A DNA stretch of 64,000 nt from Chionoecetes opilio (GCA_016584305.1 JACEEZ010024140.1:40001-104000), one strand, 5' to 3'. Positions 41,301-53,387 are shown, counted from the first letter of the stretch. Notes: generated by a model not told the origin, from the sequence alone. Numbers and translations are program-made.

Positions 41301-41551
41301 CCTTGTCTCAGCACTAAATGTTAATATGTCACGTGTAACTGTCACTACCATACAAAGGTTTTCATCTTTAACAACATAGACATACGATTACTTGCTGAGG
41401 ATTGATTGCCTTACCCGGTGCTATTGAGCCTTTGTCCTGTCACGCCATAGGGAGAAGATGAAGGACTCCACATGGACGGTGGTGTGCATTGGGTCTTGCC
41501 ACACGGGAACACTTGTCTTGAGAGGCGGACAGACACCATCCTCAGCAGCAT
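38311..41551 (-). CDS. SULT1-like sulfotransferase with N-terminal membrane segment, 8 coding exons, 397 aa
   Basis: Transfers sulfonate from PAPS to a hydroxyl or amine of a small molecule; the acceptor is unknown. Coding exons, in gene order: 41415-41551, 40863-41054, 40483-40595, 39831-40042, 39427-39553, 38993-39129, 38627-38768, 38311-38444. Phases agree and the total is 1194 nt. Residues 144-151 form the PAPS loop YPKAGTTW; the KTHLP motif holds the likely catalytic H202; R224 and S232 of IARNPRDTAIS bind the 3'-phosphate; FLRKGKVGDW (350-359) is the C-terminal PAPS motif. The vertebrate KTVE dimer motif is not kept. Unlike cytosolic SULTs (about 295 aa) it has about 100 extra N-terminal residues: an Arg/Ser-rich start, then a hydrophobic segment (61-77, VFAASLFTGTLVLAWYL) followed by KKKK. 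This suggests membrane anchoring. Confidence 0.9.
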
Positions 41552-42287
41552 TGTGCGAACTGTTGGTGATATAATAATAATAGTTAATAATAATAATTTT
41601 ATTCTCGCCCGAAAGCATACAAGAAAAACAACAACATAATATATGGACGAGGGAATGAACTTAAGTACCACGGTAAAGCAAATAATTGATGTTTCAGTGA
41701 GGAACATCCGTATTCAAGTGACACCCAGCAGTATCAATAGAAAGGTACAAAACTATACAATGGTTATGATGAGACATTCATCCAATGGTGCACAACAAGT
41801 GACAACACATTCAAGGCACACTAAACTCCATGCGGCCTTGATAATCATGATGGCTGACATGGTTTATCCCACTTTGTACTAAGGTTTCATAAAAATGTGA
41901 TGGGATCTGTGAAGGTCTGGAAGAGGGAAAAAAACTAGTACTAGGGAGGACTACAGCTGGTGGTTATTACAATGCAACGCCCAAGGCAGCTTACTCCACA
42001 ATGCCTCATACAGCCTGCATGCCTATAAGTACCTGTTAAGTTGCCCCGCCAATATAGGGTCACTTTATTTTCCTGGGGGTCGGGGTGGTGACCGGTGTTT
42101 GGTCTGTTGCTGCTGTTCTGTTTTTGTTGTTGACTTTTTGCCTTCTTCTGATCAGTTGGCTAAAGTTGGCTGGGTTGGCTCCCTTTCCTTGCCCGCTGCT
42201 AGAAATACTCCATACACTGAATAACTTATTCCTAAAAGAAATAAAGAATAAAAATAACGCAGTGCCGTTGAAAATCCCCGTGTGTAC

Positions 42288-42390
42288 CTGTGGCTGGCTG
42301 TCGAAGGTCACCGCTCAGCGTCCTCCGTCACCCCCCCGAGTCCTAACAACAACAAACCCTCCACGGGCGTTGTGTTGACAGTCGTGAGAG
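42288..42390 (-). other. Probable 5' UTR exon of the sulfotransferase gene
   Basis: On the minus strand a donor CAGCCACAG/GTACAC lies at 42286-42288, and an acceptor (CACCAACAG) lies about 10 bases before the start codon at 41551. This makes a non-coding first exon plausible. Its 5' limit is a guess. Confidence 0.4.
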
Positions 42391-42689
42391 ACAGAGAGAG
42401 GCCTTTTAAATACTACTTGACGTTATGCTACACAATCAGGAATGTGTTTTGTTAATACATGGATTCTGATAAACTGTGAGCTTCAGTCGCAAATTACTAC
42501 TGTAGGCAGGTTTTGAAGAAGGAAGAAAGCGGCTGCCCAGTGCCCACCTGCCACGACCAGCAAATACTCGAGACGTGCAATGTCAATGGCCATTGGATTG
42601 ACTCATTAAGTGGTACGTGCACGGGTGTAATAGTTGACGTGGTAGTCGGTGTCTCTGAAAACGACCGCGAAATCCTCGTCCATTATTAA

Positions 42690-43455
42690 CGTTGACGTTT
42701 CTACGGTATTATTCCAGATGAACACCGAATTCACTTTGGTGGATGAAACTATTTTTTTCTGGTGAGTTTTTATGTGTTTTGAATTAATCTGCTAACCATT
42801 TCTGTCGCAATTTTTTATTTATTTTTTATTTTTTATTTATTTTTATTTTTATATAGATAAAGTCGGTACGTGTACTCCGTAGTGTAGGGGAAGCACGCTC
42901 AGTTCACAACCGAGAAGTCCCGGGTTCGATCCCCGGGCGGAGTGGAAACAGTTGGGCTGTTTCCTTAAAAACCCGAGTCCCTGTCCACCCAGCAGTGAAT
43001 GGGTACCGGGTGTTAGCCGGGGGTTTGTAACCCGCCTCCCGGGGTGCTGGCTTCGGCCAACACTATAAGCACTAGCAGACAGCTCTCTAGGGGTAGTCTG
43101 AGAGAGAGCTGTCTGGTTACAGTGGAGATCCATCTCAGCTGCGTCGATAACTGACGAAATTCTTCAAACAAACAAAGGTTAGGTTAGGTTAGTTATAAAT
43201 TAGGTTAGGTTAGGTTTCATATAAGTTATGTTAGGTAAAGGTTAGGTTAGGTATATGTTCGGTTATGTTCAAATTTTTTATTTTTTGTTGTCATTTTTGT
43301 TGCAAAAAAAAAAAAAAAAAAATGATTTGCGACAGAAACGGTTAGCAGATTCATTCAAAACACATCAAAACTCGCCAGAAAAAAAATTGCTTCGTTCACC
43401 AAAGGAAGTTCGGTGTTCATCTGGAAATTTACCGTTTCTACATCAATACATTATG
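42690..43455. mobile_element. Foldback element interrupted by a SINE
   Basis: The left arm (GTTTCTACGGTATTATTCCA, GATGAACACCGAATTC, GCTAACCATTTCTGTCGCAA) is inverted at about 43320-43445 (TTGCGACAGAAACGGTTAGC, TTCGGTGTTCATCTGGAA, ACCGTTTCTAC). A SINE sits in the loop, with GGTTAGG-rich sequence (43177-43255) beside it. No ORF. Confidence 0.75.
42873..43177 (+). mobile_element. tRNA-derived SINE, copy 2
   Basis: The head TACTCCGTAGTGTAG, the B-box GGGTTCGATCCCCGGGCGGA and the body CCACCCAGCAGTGAATGGGT match the SINE at 7612. The 3' end differs, ending in an (AAAC)n-like CAAACAAACAAA at 43165-43177. It is inserted inside the foldback loop. Confidence 0.85.
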
Positions 43456-43671
43456 TGGTACTGTATTATCAGAGCCGGCCGACTTAAGGCATTAATTAGC
43501 AACATAGGCGAATGCTTAGGGCCTCCACGCCCATCTTTGGTACACAGCACACCTGCGTCCTTTTCCTTCGTAATTGTGCACGGTTTTTTCCAGAGTTCAT
43601 GCTGATGAAGGTGAATGCAACTGCAGTGAGGAAGTTTTACCTGCCACAAGTATCCACCCAGTGCCTTCAAG

Positions 43672-46600
43672 ATGCCTCAGAGGAAGCAAGTGGAGGCTCT
43701 GGAGCACATGTGTTTTATGCAGGTGGCCAAGACCATTCATTCCTTAGCTGTAAGTGTATTTTGTTTGATTAAGATTGTAATGTAAGGTCTTTCATTTGGT
43801 GACCAATTGGTGCAGCAGAAAGCTCACAATGCGAATACAATATAGTACATAAAGCATCATGTATATAGCCTATAGGGGGTGTTAGGACACTTATATAGTA
43901 CAGGTCTAATCCGTATTGATCCCATTAAACCTTAAGTTCGATATATATATTTGATGGATCACTCTACGATTGGGTTTTGAGGAACGCAACCTAGGGCCAG
44001 CTTTACCACTAAGCAAACTAGGCGATCGCCCATGGTGCTAAAATGTAAGGGTGCCACAAGGCGTCCCCAGACCTTACATAGACCATTACCTTATCAGAAT
44101 TTATTGGGTGGGTTGAAGGGAGGGGCATATTGTAGGGCTGGCCTAGGGAAGTGAATACCCTAGTGCCACCCCTGTATTTGTGCTTGACAGAAATTTCAGG
44201 ATCAGCCCTTGAAAACATGGAAATTGCATAAACAAAAAGAGATGAATCAAGTACCGTATGCTCAGAAAATGGAGCCTGCTAGGACCTAAATTTCAGTACC
44301 TGTATGGTTTTAATGTGTAGACTCTCACCATATAACAAAGATGTAAAAGTAATGAAGAGAATTTATCATTTTCATGTTACTGCCTATGTTAATTAAATCC
44401 TTGTTCCTCTAGGTTCAGTTAGAAGAAAACTCAGAGTGCTGCACAATATCCACTGAAGAACTTTCCAGTATGGTTTCAGCGCTCCCAGCAGTGATCAATG
44501 AAAACATGATTGTTAGAGTCATTGAAACCATTCACAAGACATTCAGCAGAACACGCAGGACGGTTGGCATGAAGACGTGCCTGGAGGTGTTGCTGCAGCC
44601 ACGTGTGCAGAGGCTGGAACTCAATGGACTCTTCTTTAAGATGAGACTCCAGGGCACCATCAACAGCACCATCAGGAATACTGTGTGTGTACATGTGGCC
44701 AGCATGAGGAACCTGATGACCCTTAACATGGTCAGTAAGTGTAGTGATGAAATACTCTGTGTTATGAGTGAAAAGTGTCCTGAAGTAAGCAAAGTCATTG
44801 TGTCCATATCTGACCTTGTTACAGATCAGGGAATCAAGGCTCTTGCAAAAGGCTGCCCAAAACTTGAAAATTTGGGTATATATAAGTGCTGGAACATTAC
44901 AACAATAGGAATTGCATATGTGCTAAAACACAGCAAGAATCTGATGAAACTGAAGTGTGACCAGCTGGGAGCAGTCTTGATAAGCGACTTCAGGAAAAGC
45001 AAGAACACTTTCAAACTTACTCACTTTGAACAAACTCAGGTAAGGCAGCAAATATTTTCTTCTGTTTTCTTTTCCCTCCATTATGCATCAAGGGTTATGG
45101 AAACAAGGTGGAGAACATTGTGCATGCATCCAGAAGATAATTGATCGAATCAATAGCCAACCATAATTTCAGTCACTCGAGATGTTAGGTATGGAGATGG
45201 TATTGAGAACAGTATGCTGCCCGAAACAGCTGGAAGTTTCTAAGGTTTGTGGTTAGACAGGTCTAGTTAGATACAGAACCTTTTAACAATGGAGTGATAC
45301 ATTGTATGATATATTTTGAGAGAGAAAAATGTTTGTAAATCAAAGAAGCATGACATTGTGAAACAATAGCGGGCTGCTAAATGCAAAGCATGGAAAGTCA
45401 TATATGGATGAAGAAAAGTGGCCTAGGAATTCAAGCAAATCTAATAGCCTGAATGATAAGATAAGATTTTCATCCTATCTAGACACTTTGCAAGTACCAA
45501 CTACAAGGTTATTGACTATACAAAGCGCCGCCACGTCAGCACGAACTAGGCGGACTCGAACCGCTGACCGAATGCACAGGGACGCTGCACATTGCGAACT
45601 CACGTCTCTACCAACCTTGCCACCCTGACGGGCTAGCCTGAATGAAAGGCAGGAGATTTTCTGCATCGCGTATCCTGAAGATCTACAAAATCAACAGTAT
45701 TCCTCAATATTCAATAGAATGCATTTTTTAGATCACAGTCATACTTTGAAGTAATCTTTCAAATGAACAAATATTATGCATTTTAATGATGAGCATTCAT
45801 TGGGACTGTGTAGTGCATGGTATGGTACAAGGCATCGCACAGTTTTGGTAATATAAAACTTTCTTTGCAGGCAATGTTTGAGCCCAAAGCTGAAGATGTA
45901 AGATGGGTGGGGAATGTCTGTCCCAACCTTGAATCTGTCAGCTTGTTTGTGGACGACAGGAACCTATCTCTGGTGCCTCTGCTTGGCGGAATCAAGTCAG
46001 TGAAATTCTTTACACAATTCAATGTACATAACAGCACATATTAGTTTAGTGTCATTAAAGGTAAACTTGGTAACTAACAAAGCATAAAATCATACATATT
46101 AGTTCTTACCTATATATAATATACAAAAGTAACAAACCTTTTCTATGAACTCCTCAATCAAGTCTCAGCTAGATGTTAGCTGTGCGTCACGAGGCCTTCA
46201 AACCAACTGTCAGGCTTTGAAGTTTGACCCAAACCACAAAGTGCGCCGAATTTCCTTCTTCATATCTTCAGCATTTTTCTCATTTTTCTTCAAATCAACT
46301 CTTTAAGTCTTTTGTTTCTTGATGCATTGTTGTACATTTCATGATTTGAATAATTCGAATTCTTCTATCATGTGAAAATTATTATAACTTCAGAATTCTT
46401 GAAGTAGAGACTGGGGCCGTGCTGGGCGAGGGCTTCGTGGAGGCCATCAAGTACCTGGGCGGCTCCCTCCAGACCCTGCAGCTCAGTTGTGAGTGACGCT
46501 GGTTGACTGGTCCATGTTCAAGGATTAACAAGAATGAATGAACTAACTAACTAATACTAGCTAATACTAACTAATAAGCTAACTAACTAATTCACTAACT

Positions 46601-49600
46601 AATAATTGAATGAATTAACAAGAATCTATCATCTTTTATTAAATGGTAGCTCAATGTACACCTTCACACATATTACTGTCAGATGAAGCAGTTTTTTAAG
46701 TAATTGCTTAAGAATTATTTCTGTATTCTCCATCCTGTATGACCCAATATACAGATAAACATAATAGTTATGAATTAGTTATTGATTATTGACGTAGATT
46801 TGAATGCAAGTTTTTGTGTGCAGGTAACCAAGTGCAGCAGGAGTTCATAGTGATGCTGGGTGAGTGCTGCCCGAGCCTCACCACCCTCCACCTCTCCACG
46901 GCCGCCTTGGAGGGGGACGAATTGCTCACCAATCCTGGCCGCCTGTTCTCCGGTCTCACTGTTCTCCATCTCCAAGTCTGGAAAGAAACTGTCTTGAGCA
47001 GTGAGCACATGGTTATCCTTTGAAAATTATAATGCACCCAAAATTTCCGCTTTAATAATCATATTCCATTTTATGATTAACCCCTTCACACCCAGATCTT
47101 TACTTTGCTATATAAAATTGTTTGTTGTCGAGCCATAAAATTACGAAAGATAGCTATATACCAAATTAGCTAGTGGACAAGGATACTAAATTGGTCATAT
47201 CTATAAAATATTGCTAATATTCAGTAAAAATTGTCTAATGATAGCCAAATTACAATGGAAATTACGTTCTGGGTCTCAAAGGGGTTAAGCAAAGGATAAC
47301 ATTTTGTCAAGACTGTGGGTGTGTTTCCAGATAAATGGGTGGACTTCTTCCTGCTGTGGTGCTACAAGCTGGAGTCTGTGTTGCTCAAGGCCGAGGTGGC
47401 GTTCCTCACCGACCACTACCTGAACGCCCTGCTTGCTGTCAACCCTCTCACAGAAGCCAAGTACATCGTCATTGCATCAGATGAATACGTAAGTGACCTA
47501 TGCCTGAGTACAACATTAACCCCTTCACGCCCAGATCTTTCCTTTGCTATAAAAAAAATCGTATGTTGTTAGCCATAGAATTACGAAAAGTAACTGAATA
47601 TACCAAATGTGTTAGTCGACAAGGATACTAAACATGTCATATCTATAAAATATTGCTTATATTCACTAAAAGTCGTCTAATGGTACCCAAATTACAATGG
47701 AAATTACATTCTGGGTCTCAAGGGGTTAATCATAGGTACTACAAGTATGCATTACATCTTAATCACTTGTCATGATCATTAGTATTATACCCGTTTTTCT
47801 TTTTAAGTTGGGATAAGATAGATCAAACTAAAAGTGGCCAGTAATCACTTAGGAATTGTGAAGTGCATGTAACTACCTGATCAATATTTGTCTTAACTAG
47901 CCATCAGGTTTTATTTATTTATTCTTTTTTTTAGCCTCTAGGGCCTGTAGGTTCTCTCATTTGAGCGCCCTTATGACTACAAGCTCTTCCCCGCGGTGGC
48001 CCAGGCAGGACTTTTAGAGTGAGGCCTATGATAAGTACACAGGCTACTACGGTAACAAGGCAATCCAGTCTTTAAACAACCCACCAACTACGTAGCATAC
48101 AAAAAAAATAATGATGATATCCTACCCACAATTCTCTGCGACGTTGTTAATGAGTTCGAAGCACTAACGAGCACTATCAATATTAGCTTTGAAAAAAATA
48201 CTGCAAAACTATACCAACACTATTACTAACTCACATTTACTAACATTTAAGACTTAGATAACGTTACAAGTCAAGAATTATTGGTCAAAGGTCAACAGGT
48301 TAGGGCGTAAGAAGGAAAAAAGGAAAGGTTTAGTGTTTCGAAGCAGAGTTGAGTTCCTTGAGTAATCCGGTACGAGCGGCGGTCGAGAGCCGGCCGGCGG
48401 AGGGCAGGACGTGTGTGCAGGCAGCTGGGAGGAGGGAGAGGAGGATTTTGGGCCAAACAACACTTTGTTTTGTTGCTTTTCTTCATATTTCTGCAAAGTG
48501 AGTTAAGTAGAGAGAGAAAGTGAGGGAGTGGGAGAGAGAGGGATGAGGGGGCAGTGAGGATGTAGCGGTTGGCCAGGGCCACCCCAGATATGAGTCACAG
48601 GTCGAATGAAAATTCAACCATTTTGTTTTAATGGTTATGCCATGGCCACCCCAGATCTGTGTCCACCCTTGGCCACCCCAGTCAAAATTTCCTGACGGCG
48701 CTACTGTGAGTAGGAGAGGGAGGGAGTGACAGTTTACGTGTGATTTGAGGTTTAGTCCCTGCAAAGTAATGGCTGTTGCCTCGTTATCTTTCTACCTTAT
48801 ATAACGTCAGATAAACTAGCCAGTGGCGTAGCTACGGGGAGACACATCCCCCCCCCCCCCCCCATGAGAATCCGGAGCCCCCCAGGTGCCCCCCCACTGG
48901 CCATGGCTGCCGTAATCTGCTTGAACCTGTGACTGACGATATGCCCTAACACCCTTCTATGTGGCATCAGAATGCCCCTGAGCTCCGCTTGCCTTAATGC
49001 CCCCCCATTGATAGATACCTAGCCACGCCACTGTTCATGCCACTCCCATGATGCACTTAGTGTTGAAGGTAGGCTTGGTGGGACTCTGGAGTAGTCTTTG
49101 GCCGAAAAAAAATTGCTATAGGTGGGACTATTATTTCATTTGTATCTTTGGTAAAAAAAAAATTCAGTTTATGACTGTTGCAAGGTTTTCATACAAGTTC
49201 AATTTTTTTTTGCTTAATATGTGATGCTTTTCCTAATGGAGATAAGTTTTTTCCTGTGCAAACAAATTATAAAAACCCACTTTTTAGACGTTAGCACATG
49301 AAATAACACTATGTATATCCATCATAAAAAGCATCAAATAATAAGCAAAAGAAAACTGAACTTGTTCTCTAAAGAAACTACCCTAACCTAACCAAACCTA
49401 GCCTATGAAAAAAAAATTATGATTGCACAACATTTCATTGTTACTTTCACGCTCGTTCTAACCTATACAAACAGTTGAAAGGTGAAAAATACTTTAATCC
49501 AGACAGTCATGTTATAAATATTAGCCGTAGCATGTAGCTTTACCCAATCTCACATCTATGTAGCCTATCTTCTTGAATTTTTTTATGCTCAGTAACACTT

Positions 49601-50091
49601 TAACGACAATATATCTGCACATAGTATATGTATTTCCATATGTAGAATAACCACATTTCCTGTCATATTTTTATTTATTTGAAATAGTGATCCCTAGAAA
49701 GCATAACGTCAACCACCACCACCAGTCCTGTTTCCATGAAAAATGAGATTTCCATCTCATAACTTTGTAACATTCAGAGTTTTCTGACCCATCACCATTT
49801 TTTGTAGTTATATGATAATGAAAGCTTATTCAAAATGAAAGAATTAACAAAAACTGATTACATAAATCACAAGTTTATTGTATGTAAAATCACAATTATT
49901 GAAGAAAGATTAAGCCTGGCAACCCTCCTCCCCGGCAGGTACCACTGACCTTGGAAAGTGTGCACACACTGATGGCCTCGTGTCCGGCACTGGAAAATTT
50001 AGGGATGTCTTCCTGGGACATCACGGAGGAAGAATTTTTCGAGATCAGAGATGACATCAAAACCAACAACTATAACCTAACCATATCTTAA
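43672..50091 (+). CDS. Uncharacterised leucine-rich-repeat (AMN1/F-box-LRR type) protein, 7 exons, 470 aa
   Basis: I do not recognise an orthologue. Exons: 43672-43749, 44413-45039, 45871-45995, 46394-46488, 46824-47000, 47331-47488, 49939-50091. All junctions are GT-AG, phases agree and the total is 1413 nt. The N-terminus (about 1-100) is helical and basic, without a recognisable F-box. From about 105 on, cysteine-containing LRRs follow, such as VQRLELNGL, LMTLNMVSKCSDEILCVM, CPKLENLGIYKCWNI, CPNLESVSLF, LQTLQLSC, CPSLTTLHLS and CPALENLGMSSWDI. These resemble the ribonuclease-inhibitor-like repeats of F-box/LRR substrate receptors. Such repeats usually bind proteins; the partner is unknown. 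The start has A at -3. Two MITE copies flank exon 6. The exon 3 donor (AA/GTCAGT) is the weakest junction. Confidence 0.8.
45555..45632 (-). repeat. tRNA-like SINE head in LRR-gene intron 2
   Basis: The minus strand carries TGGCAAGGTTGGTAGAG (A-box) and GCGGTTCGAGTCCGCC (B-box), about 70 bases apart, longer than in a normal tRNA. It is probably the head of another SINE family. Confidence 0.5.
47077..47288 (+). mobile_element. TTAA-flanked MITE, copy 6, LRR-gene intron 5
   Basis: Full-length, TTAA on both sides. It ends 42 bases before exon 6. Confidence 0.85.
47516..47729 (+). mobile_element. TTAA-flanked MITE, copy 7, LRR-gene intron 6
   Basis: Full-length, TTAA on both sides, same orientation as copy 6. 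It starts 27 bases after the exon 6 donor. Confidence 0.85.
47730..48820. other. LRR-gene intron 6, repeat-derived patches
   Basis: Bases 47960-48040 (GCGGTGGCCCAGGCAGGAC, GAGGCCTATGATAAG) weakly resemble the LINE stretch near 1000-1055. Bases 48570-48705 hold GGCCACCCCAGATCTG-type repeated phrases. No coding sequence supported. Confidence 0.4.
48821..49033. mobile_element. Inverted-repeat MITE with CAGTGGCGTAGCTA ends
   Basis: Starts CAGTGGCGTAGCTA and ends with the inverse of CAGTGGCGTGGCTA. 213 bp, C-rich interior (poly-C at 48848-48863). The ends resemble those of hAT-like MITEs. No target duplication visible. Confidence 0.6.
49190..49520 (-). repeat. Interspersed repeat, inverse of 61600-61970
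   Basis: The blocks TGCTTAATATGTGATGCTTT, CTAACCTAACCAAACCTAG, GCACAACATTTCATTGTTAC and AGTTGAAAGGTGAAAAATAC recur in inverted order and orientation at 61600-61970. Family unknown, no coding capacity seen. Confidence 0.75.
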
Positions 50092-50506
50092 ATAACACTC
50101 TGGTAAGCGAAATGAATTAATCACATTATTATAAGATACTTTGTTAGAGAAATTAGTTGTCAGCATGCCATTCATATTTTGCAACTTTTCAACTGAAAAA
50201 TTAAACATAAGAATGTAAATAGCAGCAAGTTTTGAAAGTAAGATTTCTGTAGACTATCAGGGCCTGTAGAAGTCAGGAAAACAAAAAATTTGATGGTATA
50301 TCACTAATTAAGCAATCTGTGATCTGGTCCATCTCAAACAGAATTTTTGTGAACAAAATTTCAGTGACCAGTTTGTCACTACTGATTTCTGTTGCAGGTG
50401 TTACTTATTGGTGGTGAGGGAGCCGTGTGCATTGGCTGTGATCACAAACTTGCAGTGGGTTTAGATCTCAGGCCGGGCTGGCTGGCTGGTCTTACATGTT
50501 ACAGCC
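50092..50506. other. Downstream of the LRR gene, possible 3' UTR splice site
   Basis: A donor-like TCTGGTAAGCG occurs 8 bases after the TAA stop. Acceptor-like sites occur at about 50397, 51418 and 52085, so non-coding 3' exons are possible but unproven. Confidence 0.3.
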
Positions 50507-50700
50507 CAGGGGCGTATTTAGGATCTTGAAACATTGGGGGCTTAGCCCAGCCAAGAGATCTTTAAATTTTTACAGCATAATTTTCAATTTATTTATGAGT
50601 ATAATGAATATAAAACAAATGCACTTAAAAAAATGCACTTCGAAAAATGCACTTCGAAAAAAAGCACTTAAAAAAAATGCTTAGAAAAAAATGCTCTTCA
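50507..50700 (+). mobile_element. Truncated copy of the hAT-type element at 19995
   Basis: Begins CAGGGGCGTATTTAGGATCT and continues GGGGGCTTAGCCCAGCCAAG, matching the inverse of the right end of the 19995 element. It includes the (A)n-TGCACTT tandem motif, then stops. The opposite terminus is missing. Confidence 0.75.
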
Positions 50701-50920
50701 CAGAAAAGATGTGCATCCCTGACCCTGGGAGAAAGCCTCCCACACTGCTAGAAATAGTCAGTGATAAACTAGTGAGAGTGGTGATGAGTGAGGCGGAACT
50801 AGCCCCTGTTCACCTAGCAGAGAATAGGTATGGGATGTAAGCCAAGGAGTTTTGACCTTTTATTCCCGGCAACAGCTGAGGGTTGCAGTTTTCACACTTG
50901 TAGGCGTGTGTGCGCGTGTA

Positions 50921-51187
50921 CTTGTTTGAAGCATACAGGGTCTGAGGTTTACTCGTGTGGTTCTGTCTCCGTATCTATACATGTATTGAGCGTTTCTTTA
51001 GATTGACGTACACTTCTTGTCGCCATCACCTTTTCTAGTCTTTACTATATATAAAAGAAAAATAGTATAGACTAGAGTAGCAAGTAGAGTAGCAAGAAGT
51101 GTACTTTAATCTAAAGAAAAACTCAATAGATAGAGACAGAACCACGCAATTATACCTCAGGCCCTGTATGCTTCAAATAAGTATATA
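50921..51187. repeat. Inverted repeat with arms about 120 bp
   Basis: GAAGCATACAGGGTCTGAGG, TTTCTTTAGATTGACGTACA and CTTCTTGTCGCC on the left are inverted on the right (AAGAAGTGTACTTTAATCTA, CCTCAGGCCCTGTATGCTTC). The loop is AT-rich, around 51040-51060. Confidence 0.75.
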
Positions 51188-53387
51188 TAGGCATTTATAC
51201 TTTCATGGGAAAAGCTGTACTTCTAAGATACAAAATTAAGAAAATATTTTCCTCTATCACCTTGTCCTTTCAAATATCTAGTCTAGTTTTCTCTTCATAG
51301 CAGGAATTTTCTTACCGATATTAAATTACTTTCAATATTTTCTAGAATGTTTCATACAGATTTGTGGTTTAAATGTGTGTATTTATGCAACAAACCTTGA
51401 CGTATCTTGCTATTCCAGGAGGACAGGTGACTTGCTTCTGAAGATCACAGCATTACCAAACACACACCCTGGCTCGATAAGTGGACGTTACTCATGTAAG
51501 CTACTTTAAATGGTTTGGTTCATAAAAACTTATTAACCCCCCCAAGTCTGCCAAATTTGAATAAAAACATCACATTTTTTGAAAAATTGATATCTTTCTT
51601 GCTATATGCCCCATCAAAAAAAATATATACAGATTTAGAATGTTCATATCTCTAGCATAATATGAATCAAGATGAGTAAGTCTTCTGTGCTGTACTGGCT
51701 TGTCATAGTGATTGTCGGTCGCTCCATGACAAGGATGTAGGGAGTGGTGTGTCGAGGCGGGAGGGAGGGTGTGACCAAGCGCCCGCCATGTTTCACTACT
51801 TAAGATGTTCAATCATTAGAATAGATTTTTGGGGTATAGCAGTACATATCTTCAGCACCGGCCTCACACCCACTGTGTATACATTATTCACTGTCGTCAC
51901 TCTTATGTTGTACTTCTGCACCAGTCAACGCGCACCCCAGGCACTCAGCGGACCTTAACCTCCAAACAAGAATAAGTTTTTTTTTACAGAAAAGAGAAAA
52001 GTTTGTCGTTATGGCGTTTGAATCTAATTGCTTACTGCATCAGGGCATTACTTGTGTTTAAAAATATTTTCCTCTCCTTTGCAGTGGTGAATGGACTAAT
52101 TGGCTGTCTGTCCATGAGTGATCATGGCTGCAAACACAGAATGGGGTTCACTGTCTGCTGGAGATGAAGAATTGAATAGCAAGATATGGATGAAAATTAG
52201 AAAGTACAATACCACTTCACTGCAGACTTATAATTATAAGGTAATTATTAGAAAATTGTAGTTTTCCAGATAAAAAGAATATATTTAAAGTGTATTTAAA
52301 GAAACCATTACTTTTTAGTTAAGTTGAAAGTCTGGGAAATTAGTACCGTAATGTCTTACAGGATTTTTGGATCTGATCAGGAAAAAAATTGTATGTTCTC
52401 TATAGACTTTGAATAAGAAATTCTTTAGATACTGAATCTTTCTTCAGGATCTCAAGAGATTCGGAAAAATACAGTTTCAGTAACCCATAGAATTTCTTAT
52501 TCAAAGTTCTATAAAAGTCAATGGCATACTTTCGCCTTCATGATGTATTTATTATTTGCCCTGAAGGCATTATTGTTCATGGCAGTATGCGGTGCATGCC
52601 TGAAAAGATGAAACTCCAGGATATAGTTTTGTACGGCTTTTGTACCGCCCCGTAGTACTTCTCCCGTAGCTATATCATTTGTACCACCAGTGTTTTGGTT
52701 AACACAAGTGTTAAAAATGTTGCTTAAGTAAGAGTAAACATGGCAAAATAATTAGTCCAGGTTTCGATAGTAGTGACAAAATCCAGTGGTTGGCTTCAAT
52801 AGGTGACCTTGTGAATACACACTTAATTTACAGCGGGTGAATTGATGGATTTAGGGTAAGAGAACAAAATGTTAATATAAATTGTATTGCATTTTGTTTC
52901 CAAACATGCCAAATAGCAGCCTGAAAAGTCATTAATTTAATAAACTTAGAAAATCTGAGCAATGCATTCCTAGTGGCATGGCATGAAGGCTTATTATAAC
53001 TTTTGGTGACTACTGTTACTGGAATGTCTCCCATACAAATTACGAGGAGCAATTAAATTCTGAGGAGATTCTAGTACAATCCATGTCAAATGCTGCTAAG
53101 GTAACTATAGGTAATATATTGCCTGTAGGGAATTCAAAGCTAAAAATCTGTAAAAATTAGACTACCAGTAAGGAGTTTAAGATCATACTGAGCTGCACAA
53201 CATACAGGCACCTAACTGCTCCCCCATAGAGCTAATCAACTTTCCCTCATCTATTGAAAAACTTCCCTGCCTCACAACCTATACAAAAAATCTCTAGGTA
53301 CTCTATAAATTCTACAACCTGTCATAATGCACGACAGTTTGTTACCCTGCAGGAACTTGTCTTGCCATTGGTGAATACATGAGGTGC
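51188..53387. other. Intergenic between LRR gene and ALDH6A1
   Basis: No gene could be supported. A frame of about 70 codons at 51749-51958 has no recognisable domain. Confidence 0.45.

Noticed and set aside
46018..46043. LRR gene ending at an in-frame stop near 46043
   Set aside because: A donor (AA/GTCAGT) at 45995 joins in phase to four further exons that continue the LRR pattern to 50091.
51534..51957. Another TTAA-flanked transposon
   Set aside because: TTAA occurs at both points but the inner ends are not inverted repeats of each other.
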